Shown: positions 1 through 7,342, numbered from the stretch's first letter. The stretch: 34,442 bases of DNA from Streptomyces sp. CB02009 (GCF_001905825.1 NZ_LIVV01000018.1:1-34442); one strand, 5' to 3'. The notes: a model not told the origin generated them from the sequence alone. Numbers and translations are program-made.

Positions 1-405
1 CTCGGTCGCGTCGGGGGCTCGGACGGGGAAACCAGCGCCGGGATCGGCGGGGAAGGCCGCGGCAGCCCAGAACGAGGCGCCGAAGACTCCGGTCAGGACC
101 GGACCCCAGGCGCCTCCGGCACCTCCGCCCAGCGCACGGCGCAGCCCGACCGCGCCCGCGATCAACAGGGCTCCCGCAATGAGGAAGTTCATCGTCTGGA
201 TCCAGCCCGCCTCACCGAGGGCGAGCTGGCTGATCGCGTTGCGGCCGAAGTCGAAGCCCTCGCGGGTCAGTCCTTGAACGATGCCCACTCCGAGGAACAG
301 CGGTCCCGCGACGACAGCCGCTGCCATCAGGCTATGAGCCGTCGCCCGCGAGGCCGGCGGCGAGGTGGGGACGGCTTGGGAACGGGCGCTGAGCGTCTGG
401 GGCAT
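1..405 (-). CDS. DUF998-type integral membrane protein (3' end off window)
   Basis: This reading frame is open to the left edge and encodes the first 135 residues. The start is the ATG at 405, preceded by a GAGGAAGG ribosome-binding site. After a polar N-terminus come hydrophobic helices at about residues 27-43 and 72-87. The pattern GFDFGRNAISQLALGEAGWIQ followed by NFLIAGALLIAGAVGLRR resembles the DUF998 multi-pass membrane family found throughout actinobacteria, whose function is unknown. The fragment looks intact as far as it goes. Family assignment is by remembered motif pattern; membrane location is inferred from hydrophobicity. Confidence 0.7.
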   Translation of the reverse strand, partial: MPQTLSARSQAVPTSPPASRATAHSLMAAAVVAGPLFLGVGIVQGLTREGFDFGRNAISQLALGEAGWIQTMNFLIAGALLIAGAVGLRRALGGGAGGAWGPVLTGVFGASFWAAAAFPADPGAGFPVRAPDATE

Positions 406-430
406 GTCGGGGCCTTCCTCGTTCGGATTT

Positions 431-441
431 TGTCGTAGACA
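431..441. promoter_or_regulatory. Short TGTC-N3-GACA dyad upstream of the DUF998 gene
   Basis: On the minus strand the DUF998 start is preceded by TGTCTACGACA followed by AAAAT. This is a small inverted repeat about 25 bp before the ATG. TetR- or MarR-type regulators often bind dyads of this sort next to small membrane or efflux genes, but no regulator gene is visible here and the match is short. Confidence 0.25.
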
Positions 442-521
442 TGACCGATCGCGTCCGGCGAAGTCATCGATACGGCGAGAGTGTCCTGCGTCACCCGCCC
501 ACGGTGCGGCCGAAGCCGAAC

Positions 522-561
522 GAGAACGGGTGGCACAGCGTGTGCTGTGCCACCCGTTCTC
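522..561. terminator. Perfect 18-bp hairpin terminator
   Basis: GAGAACGGGTGGCACAGC at 522-539 pairs perfectly with 544-561 across a four-base loop. It lies immediately downstream of the integrase remnant on the minus strand and overlaps its stop codon. U-poor perfect hairpins like this are the usual actinobacterial intrinsic terminator form. Confidence 0.75.
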
Positions 562-790
562 AGGCAAGGGCCATGTTCTCCGGAACGTACGCGGGAACCG
601 CACCGAGCAGCGCGTCGACAGCCGCCCGCCCCTTGCCACCGGCCTCGGGCATGAAGTGGGCGTAGTGGTCGAGGGTGATGGTCGGGCTGGAGTGGCCGAG
701 CCATCGGGCGAGGGTGACCACGGACTCGCCGGCTTCGAGGATGATCGAGGCGTACGTGTGCCGGAGGACGTGGAATCCGTCCGGACTGCC
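560..790 (-). pseudogene. Tyrosine recombinase (phage integrase) C-terminal remnant
   Basis: The last roughly 75 codons of a tyrosine recombinase are preserved. They include box II HVLRHTYAS (catalytic H-x-x-R), the LGHSSPTITLDHYAH segment with the second conserved His, and the presumptive nucleophile Tyr in DHYAHF. The N-terminal DNA-binding part and first catalytic Arg are missing. Upstream of about position 790 the minus strand instead reads in another frame as a zeta-toxin-like ATPase, so this is a deletion junction. The fragment cannot be catalytically active alone. It probably marks a former integrative element or prophage. Confidence 0.8.
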
Positions 791-954
791 CCACCACGTT
801 GTCCCAGGGCAGCCTGGATCAGGTCGGCGACTCTCGTTTTTCCGGCCCCGGGCTGACCTGCGACGAACACAACGACCGGCCGTTCCTGCGGCACGGCCCC
901 CCGCGTCCACTGCGGCAGGCGTGTGGACGATCGCGTTATTCCCCAGGGTGAAGT
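790..954 (-). pseudogene. Zeta-toxin-like kinase N-terminal fragment (Walker A)
   Basis: In a frame different from the integrase remnant, the minus strand encodes PVVVFVAGQPGAGKTRVAD, a strong Walker A P-loop around 835-858. It is preceded by LPQWTRGAVPQER and followed by LIQAALGQRGGAVR, then homology stops at the integrase junction. This matches the start of zeta/PezT-type UDP-GlcNAc kinase toxins common in Streptomyces, which usually run to 200 residues or more. No start codon is visible, because an in-frame TGA occurs at about 957-955, and everything after the P-loop is lost. A dead toxin remnant is inferred. The alternative is a fragment of another P-loop kinase. Confidence 0.65.
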
Positions 955-987
955 TCACGTAGTTCCCCAGGTCCCGCCTTGAGAGGG

Positions 988-1461
988 CTAGGTTGCGCCT
1001 GGCAGCCCCAGGGCGATCAGGAGGGCAGATGAGAGCTCTTCCGCGAACAGCGCCGACCCGGTGAGCGTCTGCCGGATGGCTTCCTCGTCGGGCGTCAGTC
1101 CGGCAGCGGCCGACCAGGCGAGAGCGCCGGCCACGGCCGGTTCGACGGGGAACTGCTCCAGAGGGATCTCGTAACTCTTCGCCATCTCCCGGTTGAGCAG
1201 GCCCTCCCAGCCGTCGCCGTCCGGCGTGAGGGCCTCGATGAAGCCCACGTCGCTATCGAGAAAGGACACCATGACAGCCGGTGTCCCCGTTCGCTGGACG
1301 AGGTTCGCAAGGCTGCACCGTCCGGCGTCGGCGAAGTCCGTCACCTGCCACCCGTCCGCCAACGCCTCCGTGTCGTCGATGTCTGTGAACCCCGCTGCCC
1401 GCATGAGCTGGTGCAGTTCCCCCGTGGACCGGGTCGCCAATGATCCGCCTGAATCTCCCAT
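988..1461 (-). CDS. Hypothetical protein, 157 aa
   Basis: The chosen start is the ATG at 1461, where coding-like composition begins; the frame is open further upstream but reads as low-complexity Arg/Pro. The protein is acidic and looks globular. It contains LHQLMRAAGFTDIDDTEALADGWQ near the N-terminus and a C-terminal ALAWSAAAGLTPDEEAIRQTLTG helical part. No catalytic motif or membrane segment is recognised. No clear ribosome-binding site precedes the ATG. It is the last gene of a leftward set of four small genes (2804 to 988), separated from its upstream neighbour by 116 bp. Function unknown. Confidence 0.6.
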   Translation of the reverse strand: MGDSGGSLATRSTGELHQLMRAAGFTDIDDTEALADGWQVTDFADAGRCSLANLVQRTGTPAVMVSFLDSDVGFIEALTPDGDGWEGLLNREMAKSYEIPLEQFPVEPAVAGALAWSAAAGLTPDEEAIRQTLTGSALFAEELSSALLIALGLPGAT

Positions 1462-1577
1462 GGCCCGCAAGGTAGCCGATGCCTCTGACAAGCCAACTCG
1501 TGGCCCTGAGACGTCGGCATGGGAAGCCGGGGCGGCGAACCCTAGTGGGCCCGAGGACCCCCTGGGCGGCGCGGCCT

Positions 1578-1916
1578 TCAGGTCAGTCTTGTTCGTCCTG
1601 TCCTGCGAGGACCAGCGGTGAGGTCGAGCAGGCTCTCCATGAAGGCCTGGAAGCGGTGCAGGTCGTCGGCCCACCCTGGGACGGCCAGGTACTGCACGGT
1701 GCTGATGGCAACCGCAGCCTCACCGGCCGCTCCGTTCGGTGCGAGACCGCCCACCCGGACCCACTGGTCCCACATCACGTCGGCCATCAGGTGATGTACG
1801 AGCTCCGGGTTCTCCACGGCACGCGTCCACAGTAGCGCCACTGTGCCGGAGGCCTTCGTGCAGGCGCGGACCGCCGCGCACAGCAGCCGGTCGTCGGCCT
1901 GCTCGACCACCCTCAT
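1578..1916 (-). CDS. Hypothetical protein, 112 aa, translationally coupled
   Basis: The start is the ATG at 1916, whose A is shared with the TGA stop of the preceding gene (TGATG), so translation is probably coupled. The protein is mostly helical, with MRVVEQADDRLLCAAVRAC at the N-terminus and FQAFMESLLDLTAG near the end, and has a Trp-rich middle (ALLWTRAVENPELVHHLMAD). No transmembrane segment or recognised domain was seen. Its tight coupling to the frameshifted gene upstream suggests they act together. Function unknown. Confidence 0.6.
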   Translation of the reverse strand: MRVVEQADDRLLCAAVRACTKASGTVALLWTRAVENPELVHHLMADVMWDQWVRVGGLAPNGAAGEAAVAISTVQYLAVPGWADDLHRFQAFMESLLDLTAGPRRTGRTRLT

Positions 1917-2628
1917 CAGCCCCGGAGGCCGTCCGCCATCGGGGACTGCGCCATGAGGTCGACGCCGGCGAGTTCGGCCTTTCGATGGGCGGCTCGGATG
2001 CGCTCGATCATCTCCCTGCCCTGCGGCCAGGTGGCCTCCCACGACTCCATCAGGCCCTCGAAGCCCACATCAGATGCCCCGCCGACCAGCATGCGGGCCC
2101 CCGGTTCCGTGAGCGCCCGGTGGAAGAGGTTCGGCATGGAGTGGCTCGGGGGCAGCTCGACACCGTCCTTGGCCGCGTATGCGCGCAGCGTTCCGTCCAG
2201 GTCCCGGCGCGGGGAGCGACGGTCCTGAGCAGCTGCGCCGCGAGTTCCTCCCGCGCTTCGAACGCGGCGTCGGAGTCGCCGCCGGGGACCTGATCCACGT
2301 TGAGACCGGCCTTCTCCAGGGGCTTGCGTATCGAGGAGAGCAGAGCGTCCCTCAGCCGCTCGGCGGTCTCCGGGGTGTCGGCGAGGGCCCAGCAGTACCA
2401 GCCCGCCCAGCTGACGCTTCGGCCCTGCCCCGACGCCCGGACCAGGCCCATGGTCAGGTGCACGACCTCGGGGCGGAGCGTGCCATCGGCGTCGCGCCAG
2501 TCCTTCGTCCTCGGCAGCCACAGCTGCTGCCGCCACCGTTCCAGCTGCGTGGCGGTGACGCGATACCCATGCTTGTCCACCTCGGCGATCAGTTCGAGTT
2601 CGAGGCGGGACGGCTTCGTACGGGGCAT
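1916..2628 (-). pseudogene. Hypothetical gene with a mid-gene frameshift
   Basis: Translation starts at the ATG at 2628 behind AGGAG. The first ~140 codons (MPRTKPSRLELELIAEVDKH onward) look genuinely coding. They hold a helical N-terminus with WRQQLWLPRTKDWRDADG and later LEKAGLNVDQVPGGDSD. At about 2205-2220 the coding pattern moves to another frame, continuing DLDGTLRAYAAKDGVELP to the stop at 1916. A single missing base in the GC-rich stretch CGCTCCCCGCGCCGGG would explain it. If it is a sequence error, the intact product would be about 237 aa. It lies 2 bp after the small membrane gene and overlaps the next gene. No family recognised. Confidence 0.55.
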
Positions 2629-2630
2629 GG

Positions 2631-2804
2631 TCAGCTCCTGCGGTTCGGGTCGCCGGTGGACATGGCGGTGTAGACGGCGGCCGCCGTTCCCAGGGCGCTC
2701 GCCCACTCCTGGCTCTGCGCCGCGGCGACGCCGGCGGTGAGGACCAGGAGCAGGACGAGCACGCGGCTTCCCCGCGTGGGGTGAGGGGTGAGCGGGTTGT
2801 TCAT
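2631..2804 (-). CDS. Small secreted or membrane protein, 57 aa
   Basis: The ATG at 2804 follows GGAAGGATT at good spacing. After a positively charged N-terminus (NNPLTPHPTRGSR) there is a single hydrophobic helix, VLVLLLVLTAGVAAAQSQEW, and then a short polar tail. This reads as a signal peptide or a one-pass membrane anchor. It is the first gene of the leftward cluster, only 2 bp before the frameshifted gene, so it is likely cotranscribed. Function unknown. Confidence 0.55.
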   Translation of the reverse strand: MNNPLTPHPTRGSRVLVLLLVLTAGVAAAQSQEWASALGTAAAVYTAMSTGDPNRRS

Positions 2805-3297
2805 GTGCGCGGAATCCTTCCGGGTGAACTCTGCCCGGCCATTCCGGGAGAGGCAGCGTCGCTCGGGAGGCCCGGGACCGGCTTGCACGACCAGTTCCTC
2901 ATGCCATCCCGGGCGAAGTGCGGGAAACCTCGCGGGGTATGACACTTCGCCAGCCGTCCCTTCCCCTCATTGAGCCGTCTCCCTCGACCACCCGTACCCG
3001 GGTTCCAGACGCCGGCGAAGGCCCCGGGCCACCGGCCCCGCCGTGGATTCGCCCCCGCCGAACAGAAGCCCCGGCGCATGGCGCCGGGGCTCCACTCATG
3101 TGACGGCCCAACCGCAGACGACATGGCGCGCGCTGTCGCGAGTGGGTCAGCTCCCCCACTCCGGGGCGACGTTCCGGACCCATCCAGTGTCGACACGCAT
3201 GACTGCTCCCCTCGCTGCGCGGGCCGGTGGTCCGGCCCTGGTGTGGCGACGCTACTTCTGACCAGCGGAAACAGGGAAGAAGTGGGCGGGGCCTTCG
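2805..3297. other. Intergenic region upstream of the leftward cluster
   Basis: I see no convincing coding pattern on either strand in these ~490 bp. It holds one strong hairpin (3067-3091, listed separately) and must contain the promoter for the leftward genes starting at 2804, although no clear -10/-35 pair stands out. The end near 3250-3297 abuts the stop of the Y-polymerase-like gene. Confidence 0.4.
3067..3091. terminator. Perfect 11-bp hairpin
   Basis: AGCCCCGGCGC at 3067-3077 pairs perfectly with GCGCCGGGGCT at 3081-3091 across a three-base loop. It sits about 205 bp beyond the stop of the leftward Y-polymerase-like gene (3298), so it is a plausible terminator for it. Confidence 0.6.
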
Positions 3298-4276
3298 TCA
3301 GGAGGCGTGGCGGTAGGCGCCCGCCGGCCGGACCACGGTGTGCCCCCACCGGGCGTTCAGCTTGTCGAGGACCGGCTCGATGCGGAGCCGCGCCTCGCGT
3401 TCGGGGTCGAGGGACAGCTGGGTGCCGGGGCCGTCCTCGGCGGCGGTGAGTTCCTCGGCGGTGACGGTGACCCTGCGGACGCGCGCCCGCTGGAAGGCGA
3501 GCGCGTCCCAGCTGCGCCACACGGCCGTGCGGAGGTCTTCGGTGTGGCCGGAGGGGGTGGGGAGTTTCCGTGTCCGTTCGACGCGGGCGCCGTCGGCGAG
3601 GCGTACGGACAGGGTGAGGCCGCGGGCGATCTGCCCACGTGCGCGGAGCCGTTCGGCGAGCTCGGCGACGAGGTCCAGGAGCGCGGCCCGGACGAGGACG
3701 GGGTCGAGCATGTCCCGCTGGAAGTCATGCCGGGCCGAGGTCGACTCCGGCCGGCGGAGCGGCACCACGGCGCGGGGGTCGATCCCGCGGGCCCGCTGGC
3801 GCAGTGTCCGGCCCGCTCTGCCGCCGACGACGCGGCAGACGACGTCCTCGGGCATGGCGGCGAGGGCGCCGATGGTGTGCAGTCCGTACCGGCGGAGCGT
3901 CGCGGCTTGTGCGGCGCCGACCCCGTAGAACCGGGAGCGGGGCGAGGAAGGCGGTCACGGCTCGTTCGTCGGGGAGGTGCAGTACGCCGCCGGGGCCGGT
4001 GTGGGCCGAGGCGGTCGCGGCCGTCGCCCAGGTGTCCGCGACGCCGATCCGCACGTCGGTGCCGTGGAGGAGGGCGCGCACTCGCACGCGCCGGGCGATC
4101 TCGTCCGGCGTCGCCTCGTGCAGCCGGAGCACGCCGCCGATCTGCGCGAGGGCGGCGCCGGGCGGGATGGGCTGGACGAGGGGGGTCACGTCAGCGAGGA
4201 GGTCGAGGACGGTGCGGTACTCCTCGGGCTCGATGTCCGGACGGCATCGCACGTGCATGATCACGCATCGGCTCAT
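3298..4276 (-). pseudogene. Y-family DNA polymerase-like protein, frameshifted
   Basis: Translation starts at the ATG at 4276 (MSRCVIMHVRCRPDIEPEEY). The palm-like half ends in AVTAFLAPLP, then the homologous reading moves by one base at about 3930-3942. It continues RFYGVGAAQAATLRRYGLHT, the helix-hairpin part, into MPEDVVCRVVGGRAGRTL and the little-finger domain, ending AYRHAS. Y-family polymerases normally carry the DxDxFFA metal-binding motif near the N-terminus; here the equivalent is MHVRC, so the palm lacks the canonical metal ligands, as in ImuB-like accessory proteins. The frameshift looks like one extra base near CTCCCGG. It is either a broken gene or a sequence error. A second copy of the last domain occurs at 31203-31685. 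Confidence 0.7.
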
Positions 4277-4307
4277 GCCGCTTTCGCCTCTTCTCCGTGG
4301 CCGGTGT

Positions 4308-4532
4308 GGACGTCCCGCGGAAGGCGAGGAGAAAGCGGCTGCGCCGGTCGTCGACCTCATGGCCGCCCTGGAGAAGTCCGTAACGGACGCCCGGGAGCGC
4401 CGCGGCAAGACCAGCGGGGGTGAGGCGACCGTGCACGAGATGCCTGCGAAGCCGAAGAAGAAGGCGCCCGTGAAGAAGACCGCGACCAAGAAGACCGCGG
4501 CGAAGAAGGCGACCCGCCGGAAGACCGCCTGA
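4308..4532 (+). pseudogene. ku: ku 3'-end fragment (Lys-rich tail)
   Basis: The forward frame from about RPAEGEEK through VVDLMAALEKSVTDARER to a Lys/Ala-rich tail (KKKAPVKKTATKKTAAKK) ending at 4532 matches the extreme C-terminus of Streptomyces Ku proteins. These partner LigD in non-homologous end joining and carry basic DNA-binding tails. The Ku core is absent; the homology stops about 30 bp from the divergent start of the Y-polymerase-like gene, so a rearrangement joined them. The ATG at 4359 could in theory give a 57-aa basic peptide, but no ribosome-binding site was noted. Confidence 0.65.
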
Positions 4533-4579
4533 CCCGTTCGGGGCGTGTCCTGGAGGCCTCAGCGCGGGTTGGGCCCTGC

Positions 4580-4768
4580 GTGGAGACTGACGAACAGGCC
4601 GTGACCGGCGGCTACCCGGCGAGCCCTCGCCTGCCCCTGCTGACGGCGGCGGAGGCCCGGGACGCGGTCGGCTACCTGCTGCTGCTGGAATCACTCGACC
4701 TCACACCCCGCGGACAGGCCGCCGGCCAGCTCGCTGCGGACCTGGCCCGGCGGCTCCCCGCCGACTGA
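4580..4768 (+). CDS. Small hypothetical protein, 62 aa
   Basis: The start is a GTG at 4580; an alternative GTG at 4601 is also in frame. The second half, LTAAEARDAVGYLLLLESLD then GQAAGQLAADLARRLPAD, is predicted helical and coding-like in codon use. No cysteine motif or signal peptide is present. It runs towards the leftward DUF6233 gene, 16 bp away, so the two are convergent. Function unknown. Confidence 0.5.
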   Translation: METDEQAVTGGYPASPRLPLLTAAEARDAVGYLLLLESLDLTPRGQAAGQLAADLARRLPAD

Positions 4769-4784
4769 GCGCGGCACCGGCACG

Positions 4785-5123
4785 TTACTCGAGGATGCCG
4801 AGTTCGGAGTCCGGCCGGCAGATCTCGCAGGCCCGTATCCCGTCGGCGGTCAGCGCCCGGCGGGCCTCCTCGCGGCTGAGCGGTCTGCGATGCGGCGCGG
4901 CGAGGCGGCAGTCGCCGATGTGGATGCTGTCCGCGACCGGCCGCCCGCCCTCGCGCAGGAAGGACAGCACCCAGCCGGGACCCTCCGGGCGCTGCCGCAC
5001 GGGGCGCAGGGCGGCCTCCCGGGTCTCGACCTCGGCTATCCGCTCCCGGACACGAGCCAGGGACAGCACGAGCCAGTGCTCCAGGGTCCGAAGCCGTGGA
5101 AGGTCTGGAGGCAGCTCGGACAT
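4785..5123 (-). CDS. DUF6233-family protein
   Basis: The 112-aa product begins MSELPPDLPRLRTLEHWLVL and has a helical N-terminus, a central GWVLSFLREGGRPVADSIHIGDC, and a C-terminal ALTADGIRACEICRPDSELGILE. The combination of an N-terminal LPRLRTLExWL helix, an HxGDC motif and a C-terminal CxxCRPD is typical of DUF6233, a Streptomyces family of unknown function frequent on plasmids and genomic islands. The Cys/His residues could bind a metal. Its ATG at 5123 shares the A of the preceding TGA, so it is coupled to the small zinc-finger gene upstream. Confidence 0.75.
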   Translation of the reverse strand: MSELPPDLPRLRTLEHWLVLSLARVRERIAEVETREAALRPVRQRPEGPGWVLSFLREGGRPVADSIHIGDCRLAAPHRRPLSREEARRALTADGIRACEICRPDSELGILE

Positions 5124-5302
5124 CACGCACCCGTGCGCTTCTTCGCCTGGAGCTCAGCCACCTCTCGCTGATGTGCCTGGCACAAGGGGTTGCCACCGAA
5201 TCCGTACCGGTGGCATGCGGCGTGGCAGCGCGCACATTTCCCGAGGAGCTGGGGAGGGCACATCTGCGGTGGGAGGTTCACCGGCCGGGCAGGGGTGGTC
5301 AT
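5123..5302 (-). CDS. Small zinc-finger-like protein, 59 aa
   Basis: The ATG at 5302 follows GAGG with 9 bp spacing; an ATG at 5311 is also in frame. The product contains CARCHAACHRYG and later CQAHQRE, which could form a Cys/His zinc site. It ends in a basic tail (KKRTGA). Such short zinc proteins often precede DUF6233 genes in Streptomyces. Its stop overlaps the DUF6233 start. A LexA-box-like palindrome lies about 100 bp upstream (5399-5414), so DNA-damage control of this pair is possible. Function unknown. Confidence 0.6.
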   Translation of the reverse strand: MTTPARPVNLPPQMCPPQLLGKCARCHAACHRYGFGGNPLCQAHQREVAELQAKKRTGA

Positions 5303-5398
5303 GGCGCGCATCCTCGGGGCCGGGTGGACAGGTGCCGATGCGGCCGAGGGTAGGACTCGCGTCCGGCCTGGCCGTACCCGGCACGACTGCACCCGGAT

Positions 5399-5414
5399 TC
5401 GAACAGGTGCTCTA
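5399..5414. promoter_or_regulatory. LexA (SOS) box-like site
   Basis: TCGAACAGGTGCTCTA matches the actinobacterial LexA consensus TCGAACRNRYGTTYGA at 14 of 16 positions. It lies upstream of the leftward zinc-finger/DUF6233 pair. The full half-site TCGAAC is intact; the other half has two changes. This is inferred from the consensus only. Confidence 0.4.
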
Positions 5415-5539
5415 ATCAGAATACGGGGTACCCCGCACCCTCCGACGGCCGTGAGCGCCCCACCGAACAGTGGGCAGTTCGGGCGGCGTGACCCCATCGA
5501 GCGAGGTGACCGGCCACCCCGCCCCGCGTTGACCCGATC

Positions 5540-5938
5540 ATGAACAAGATCATGACCGCGCTCGCCGCCGCGCTCCTCGCCGCCGCTCTCGCCCCCGCCG
5601 CAACCGCCGCCGCCCCAGCCCAGGACACCCGGCTCCAGCTCACCGCCGAGCGGACCGTAGACCGGGGCCCGGACACCGTGGCATTCGTCTGGCTGGACTG
5701 CCCCGCCAGCGACCGCCCCGCCCACCCCCACCGCGCCGAGGCCTGCGCCGCGCTCGACGCCGCCGGCGGCGACCTCGACCGCCTGCGCGGCGAGCCCGAC
5801 CGCATCTGCACCGCCGAGCACGCCCCGGTCACCCTCTCCGCCCAGGGCACCTACCGCGGCCGCACCGTCGAATGGACCCGCACCTACGCCAACAACTGCG
5901 AAGCCGCCGGCAAGACCGGCGCCGTTTTCCACTTCTGA
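5540..5938 (+). CDS. Subtilisin inhibitor-like (SSI family) secreted protein
   Basis: The product is 132 aa with a signal peptide of about 25-28 residues (MNKIMTALAAALLAAALAPA, cleavage near ATAAA). The mature part has the four Cys of the SSI fold (LDCPAS, EACAALDAAGGD, RICTAE, NNCEAA), the conserved APVTLSAQGTYRGRTVEW strand and the terminal VFHF. SSI proteins are exported dimers that block subtilisin-like or trypsin-like proteases. The reactive-site segment aligns as C-T-A-E-H-A-P against C-P-M-V-Y-D-P of the classical inhibitor, so P1 would be Ala rather than the usual Met, Lys or Arg. No strong ribosome-binding site is visible before the ATG. A perfect hairpin follows at 6033-6070. Confidence 0.85.
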   Translation: MNKIMTALAAALLAAALAPAATAAAPAQDTRLQLTAERTVDRGPDTVAFVWLDCPASDRPAHPHRAEACAALDAAGGDLDRLRGEPDRICTAEHAPVTLSAQGTYRGRTVEWTRTYANNCEAAGKTGAVFHF

Positions 5939-5983
5939 CGGGCATTCCGCCCCGAACACGGGCAGGACACTCCTACCCTGATC

Positions 5984-6013
5984 TGCGAGGCGGGACCGAG
6001 CCGACTGGTCCTC
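5984..6013 (+). other. Near-match to CRISPR spacer 3
   Basis: These 30 bases equal spacer 3 of the array (9471-9502) except that the spacer has two extra C residues after TGCGAGGCGGGACC. The 16 bases after the gap, GAGCCGACTGGTCCTC, are identical. The three bases 5' of the match are ATC, not the AAG expected for a type I-E PAM. It lies in the gap between the SSI gene and its terminator. Confidence 0.8.
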
Positions 6014-6032
6014 AGCTCCCCGACCGCCTCGC

Positions 6033-6070
6033 GCAGCGCCCCTGCCACCCCCCCCAGGCAGGGGCGCTGC
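6033..6070. terminator. Perfect 14-bp hairpin after the SSI gene
   Basis: GCAGCGCCCCTGCC at 6033-6046 pairs perfectly with 6057-6070 across a C-rich ten-base loop. It follows the SSI gene by about 95 bp and precedes the lipoprotein gene, so it probably ends the SSI transcript. Confidence 0.75.
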
Positions 6071-6162
6071 CACGTCCACTACGGACCCTCCAGTCACTCG
6101 TCACGGTGGACCCGCGCCGCGTCACCACCCCCCGCCGCCTCACCTGCGGAAGCGTGACGACC

Positions 6163-6690
6163 ATGAAGCGCCGCACCACTCTTCTCCTCCTGGCCGCCGC
6201 CCTGACCACCGGCTGCGTAGCGGTCCCCTCTACCCCCGCTCCCGCACCACCTGCCGCGCGGCCCGCACCGCTCGCCCCCGCAGATGACAGGCCTCCGGCC
6301 CTGCTTCCGTCCGAGCCCAGGCCGACCGAGGCCCCTGCACGGGAAGAACTTGCCAGCGCCGGGGTCACACCGCCCACGCCCGGCCGCGCCGCCGCGAAAC
6401 CTCCGGCCAAGGCATCGCCGCCCGCCCCATTCCCGGCTGGGCGGCCTGCCGCACGCCCCCACCCGCCTCACCGCCACTCCGCTGCCGCGAAGCCCGCGCC
6501 CAAGAAGACCCCGAAGGCGAAGACGTCGGCGAAACAGCGCAAGCAGACGCGGAAGCAACCCACGGCCCCCCGCCGCCAGCAGCCGGCGACCGGGCAGGCC
6601 CCCGAGATGCGTCAGCTCTGCCGCCAGGCCCAGGGCATCCAGGCGCCCATGGGCGCCGCCGACCTCTGCCGCAGCGTGTACGGCCGCTGA
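6163..6690 (+). CDS. Putative lipoprotein with Pro/Ala/Lys-rich linker, 175 aa
   Basis: The ATG at 6163 begins MKRRTTLLLLAAALTTGCVA, a signal sequence with a lipobox-like LTTGC (Cys at residue 18), so lipidation and outer-membrane-leaflet anchoring are likely, although Thr at -3 is not ideal. Residues ~20-145 are low-complexity, rich in Pro, Ala and, towards the end, Lys/Arg (PKKTPKAKTSAKQRKQTRK), which would lie in or across the cell wall. The last ~30 residues form a compact conserved-looking segment with two Cys (MRQLCRQAQG, DLCRSVYGR) that may form a disulfide. Function unknown. Confidence 0.65.
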   Translation: MKRRTTLLLLAAALTTGCVAVPSTPAPAPPAARPAPLAPADDRPPALLPSEPRPTEAPAREELASAGVTPPTPGRAAAKPPAKASPPAPFPAGRPAARPHPPHRHSAAAKPAPKKTPKAKTSAKQRKQTRKQPTAPRRQQPATGQAPEMRQLCRQAQGIQAPMGAADLCRSVYGR

Positions 6691-6734
6691 TCAGACCCGC
6701 TGCGGCCGAGCCCGCTGCGCGTATGGGGAGCGGT

Positions 6735-7235
6735 TCAGGCGTCTGGAGCGGCCCTGCGCTGGACGTGCCCGATCTTGACCTGTCCGGTCGTGCCGTCGGC
6801 GTACTGGACCGTGCAGAGTTCCCCGGGCGGGGCCCCGCACTTGGGGCACGTGCCCACAGGCTTGCGCGGCCCAGGCGTCCGCTTCGGAGGTGGGGCCGCG
6901 TACTTGTTCTTCGAGGTGGACCGCGGGGGACGTTCGGGCCGGGCCTTCGGGTCACACCGGCTGTGCACCGGTTTGCCCCGGGCAGACCCGCCACCCCAGC
7001 TGAACAGAACCCGCTCGCCCGTGATCGGCCCCCCGCACATGCCACACACCATCGGGCCTTTGCGCGGGCGGGCGGACGCCGTCTCCTTCGGCTTCTTCGC
7101 CGACTGGGTCACCACCGTTCCGTCGGCCCGGGTCACCGTGACATCGGAAGCCGGCGGGACGTCGTAGAGGCGCAGGTTGGGCGTGGCGGTGTGGGTCTGT
7201 CCCTTCCGTCCGCCCCGGCCGATACGTCGAGTCAT
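6735..7235 (-). CDS. Double zinc-finger protein, 166 aa
   Basis: The ATG at 7235 begins MTRRIGRGGRKGQ, followed by a strand-rich segment (LYDVPPASDVTVTRADGTVV). A first Cys cluster is CGMCGGPITGERV with HSRCD, and a second near the C-terminus is CPKCGAPPGELC with GHVQRR. The second has the spacing of the small phage/plasmid zinc finger (CxxCxxxxGxxC...HxxR) widespread in actinophages and plasmids. A basic linker separates the two. DNA or RNA binding is inferred. It is convergent with the lipoprotein gene (stop at 6690) and lies directly downstream of TnpB on the same strand. Confidence 0.65.
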   Translation of the reverse strand: MTRRIGRGGRKGQTHTATPNLRLYDVPPASDVTVTRADGTVVTQSAKKPKETASARPRKGPMVCGMCGGPITGERVLFSWGGGSARGKPVHSRCDPKARPERPPRSTSKNKYAAPPPKRTPGPRKPVGTCPKCGAPPGELCTVQYADGTTGQVKIGHVQRRAAPDA

Positions 7236-7342
7236 GCCGCAGAGCGTAGGGCAGCAGAGGACGAGCCCACGACGTCGAGACCGGAGCCGGACAGCGCAGA
7301 CGCGCACCTCTCAGCGCACGCCGCACCCTTGCACCACCGCCA

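Noticed and set aside
560..790. Functional integrase with a nearby attachment site
   Set aside because: The N-terminal half and first catalytic Arg are missing, and no tRNA gene or direct repeat suitable as an attachment site was seen.
5381..5430. tRNA-like TTCGAATCC segment on the minus strand
   Set aside because: A T-loop-like sequence is present, but no acceptor or anticodon stems fit around it. The same bases are better explained as the LexA-like palindrome TCGAACAGGTGCTCTA.
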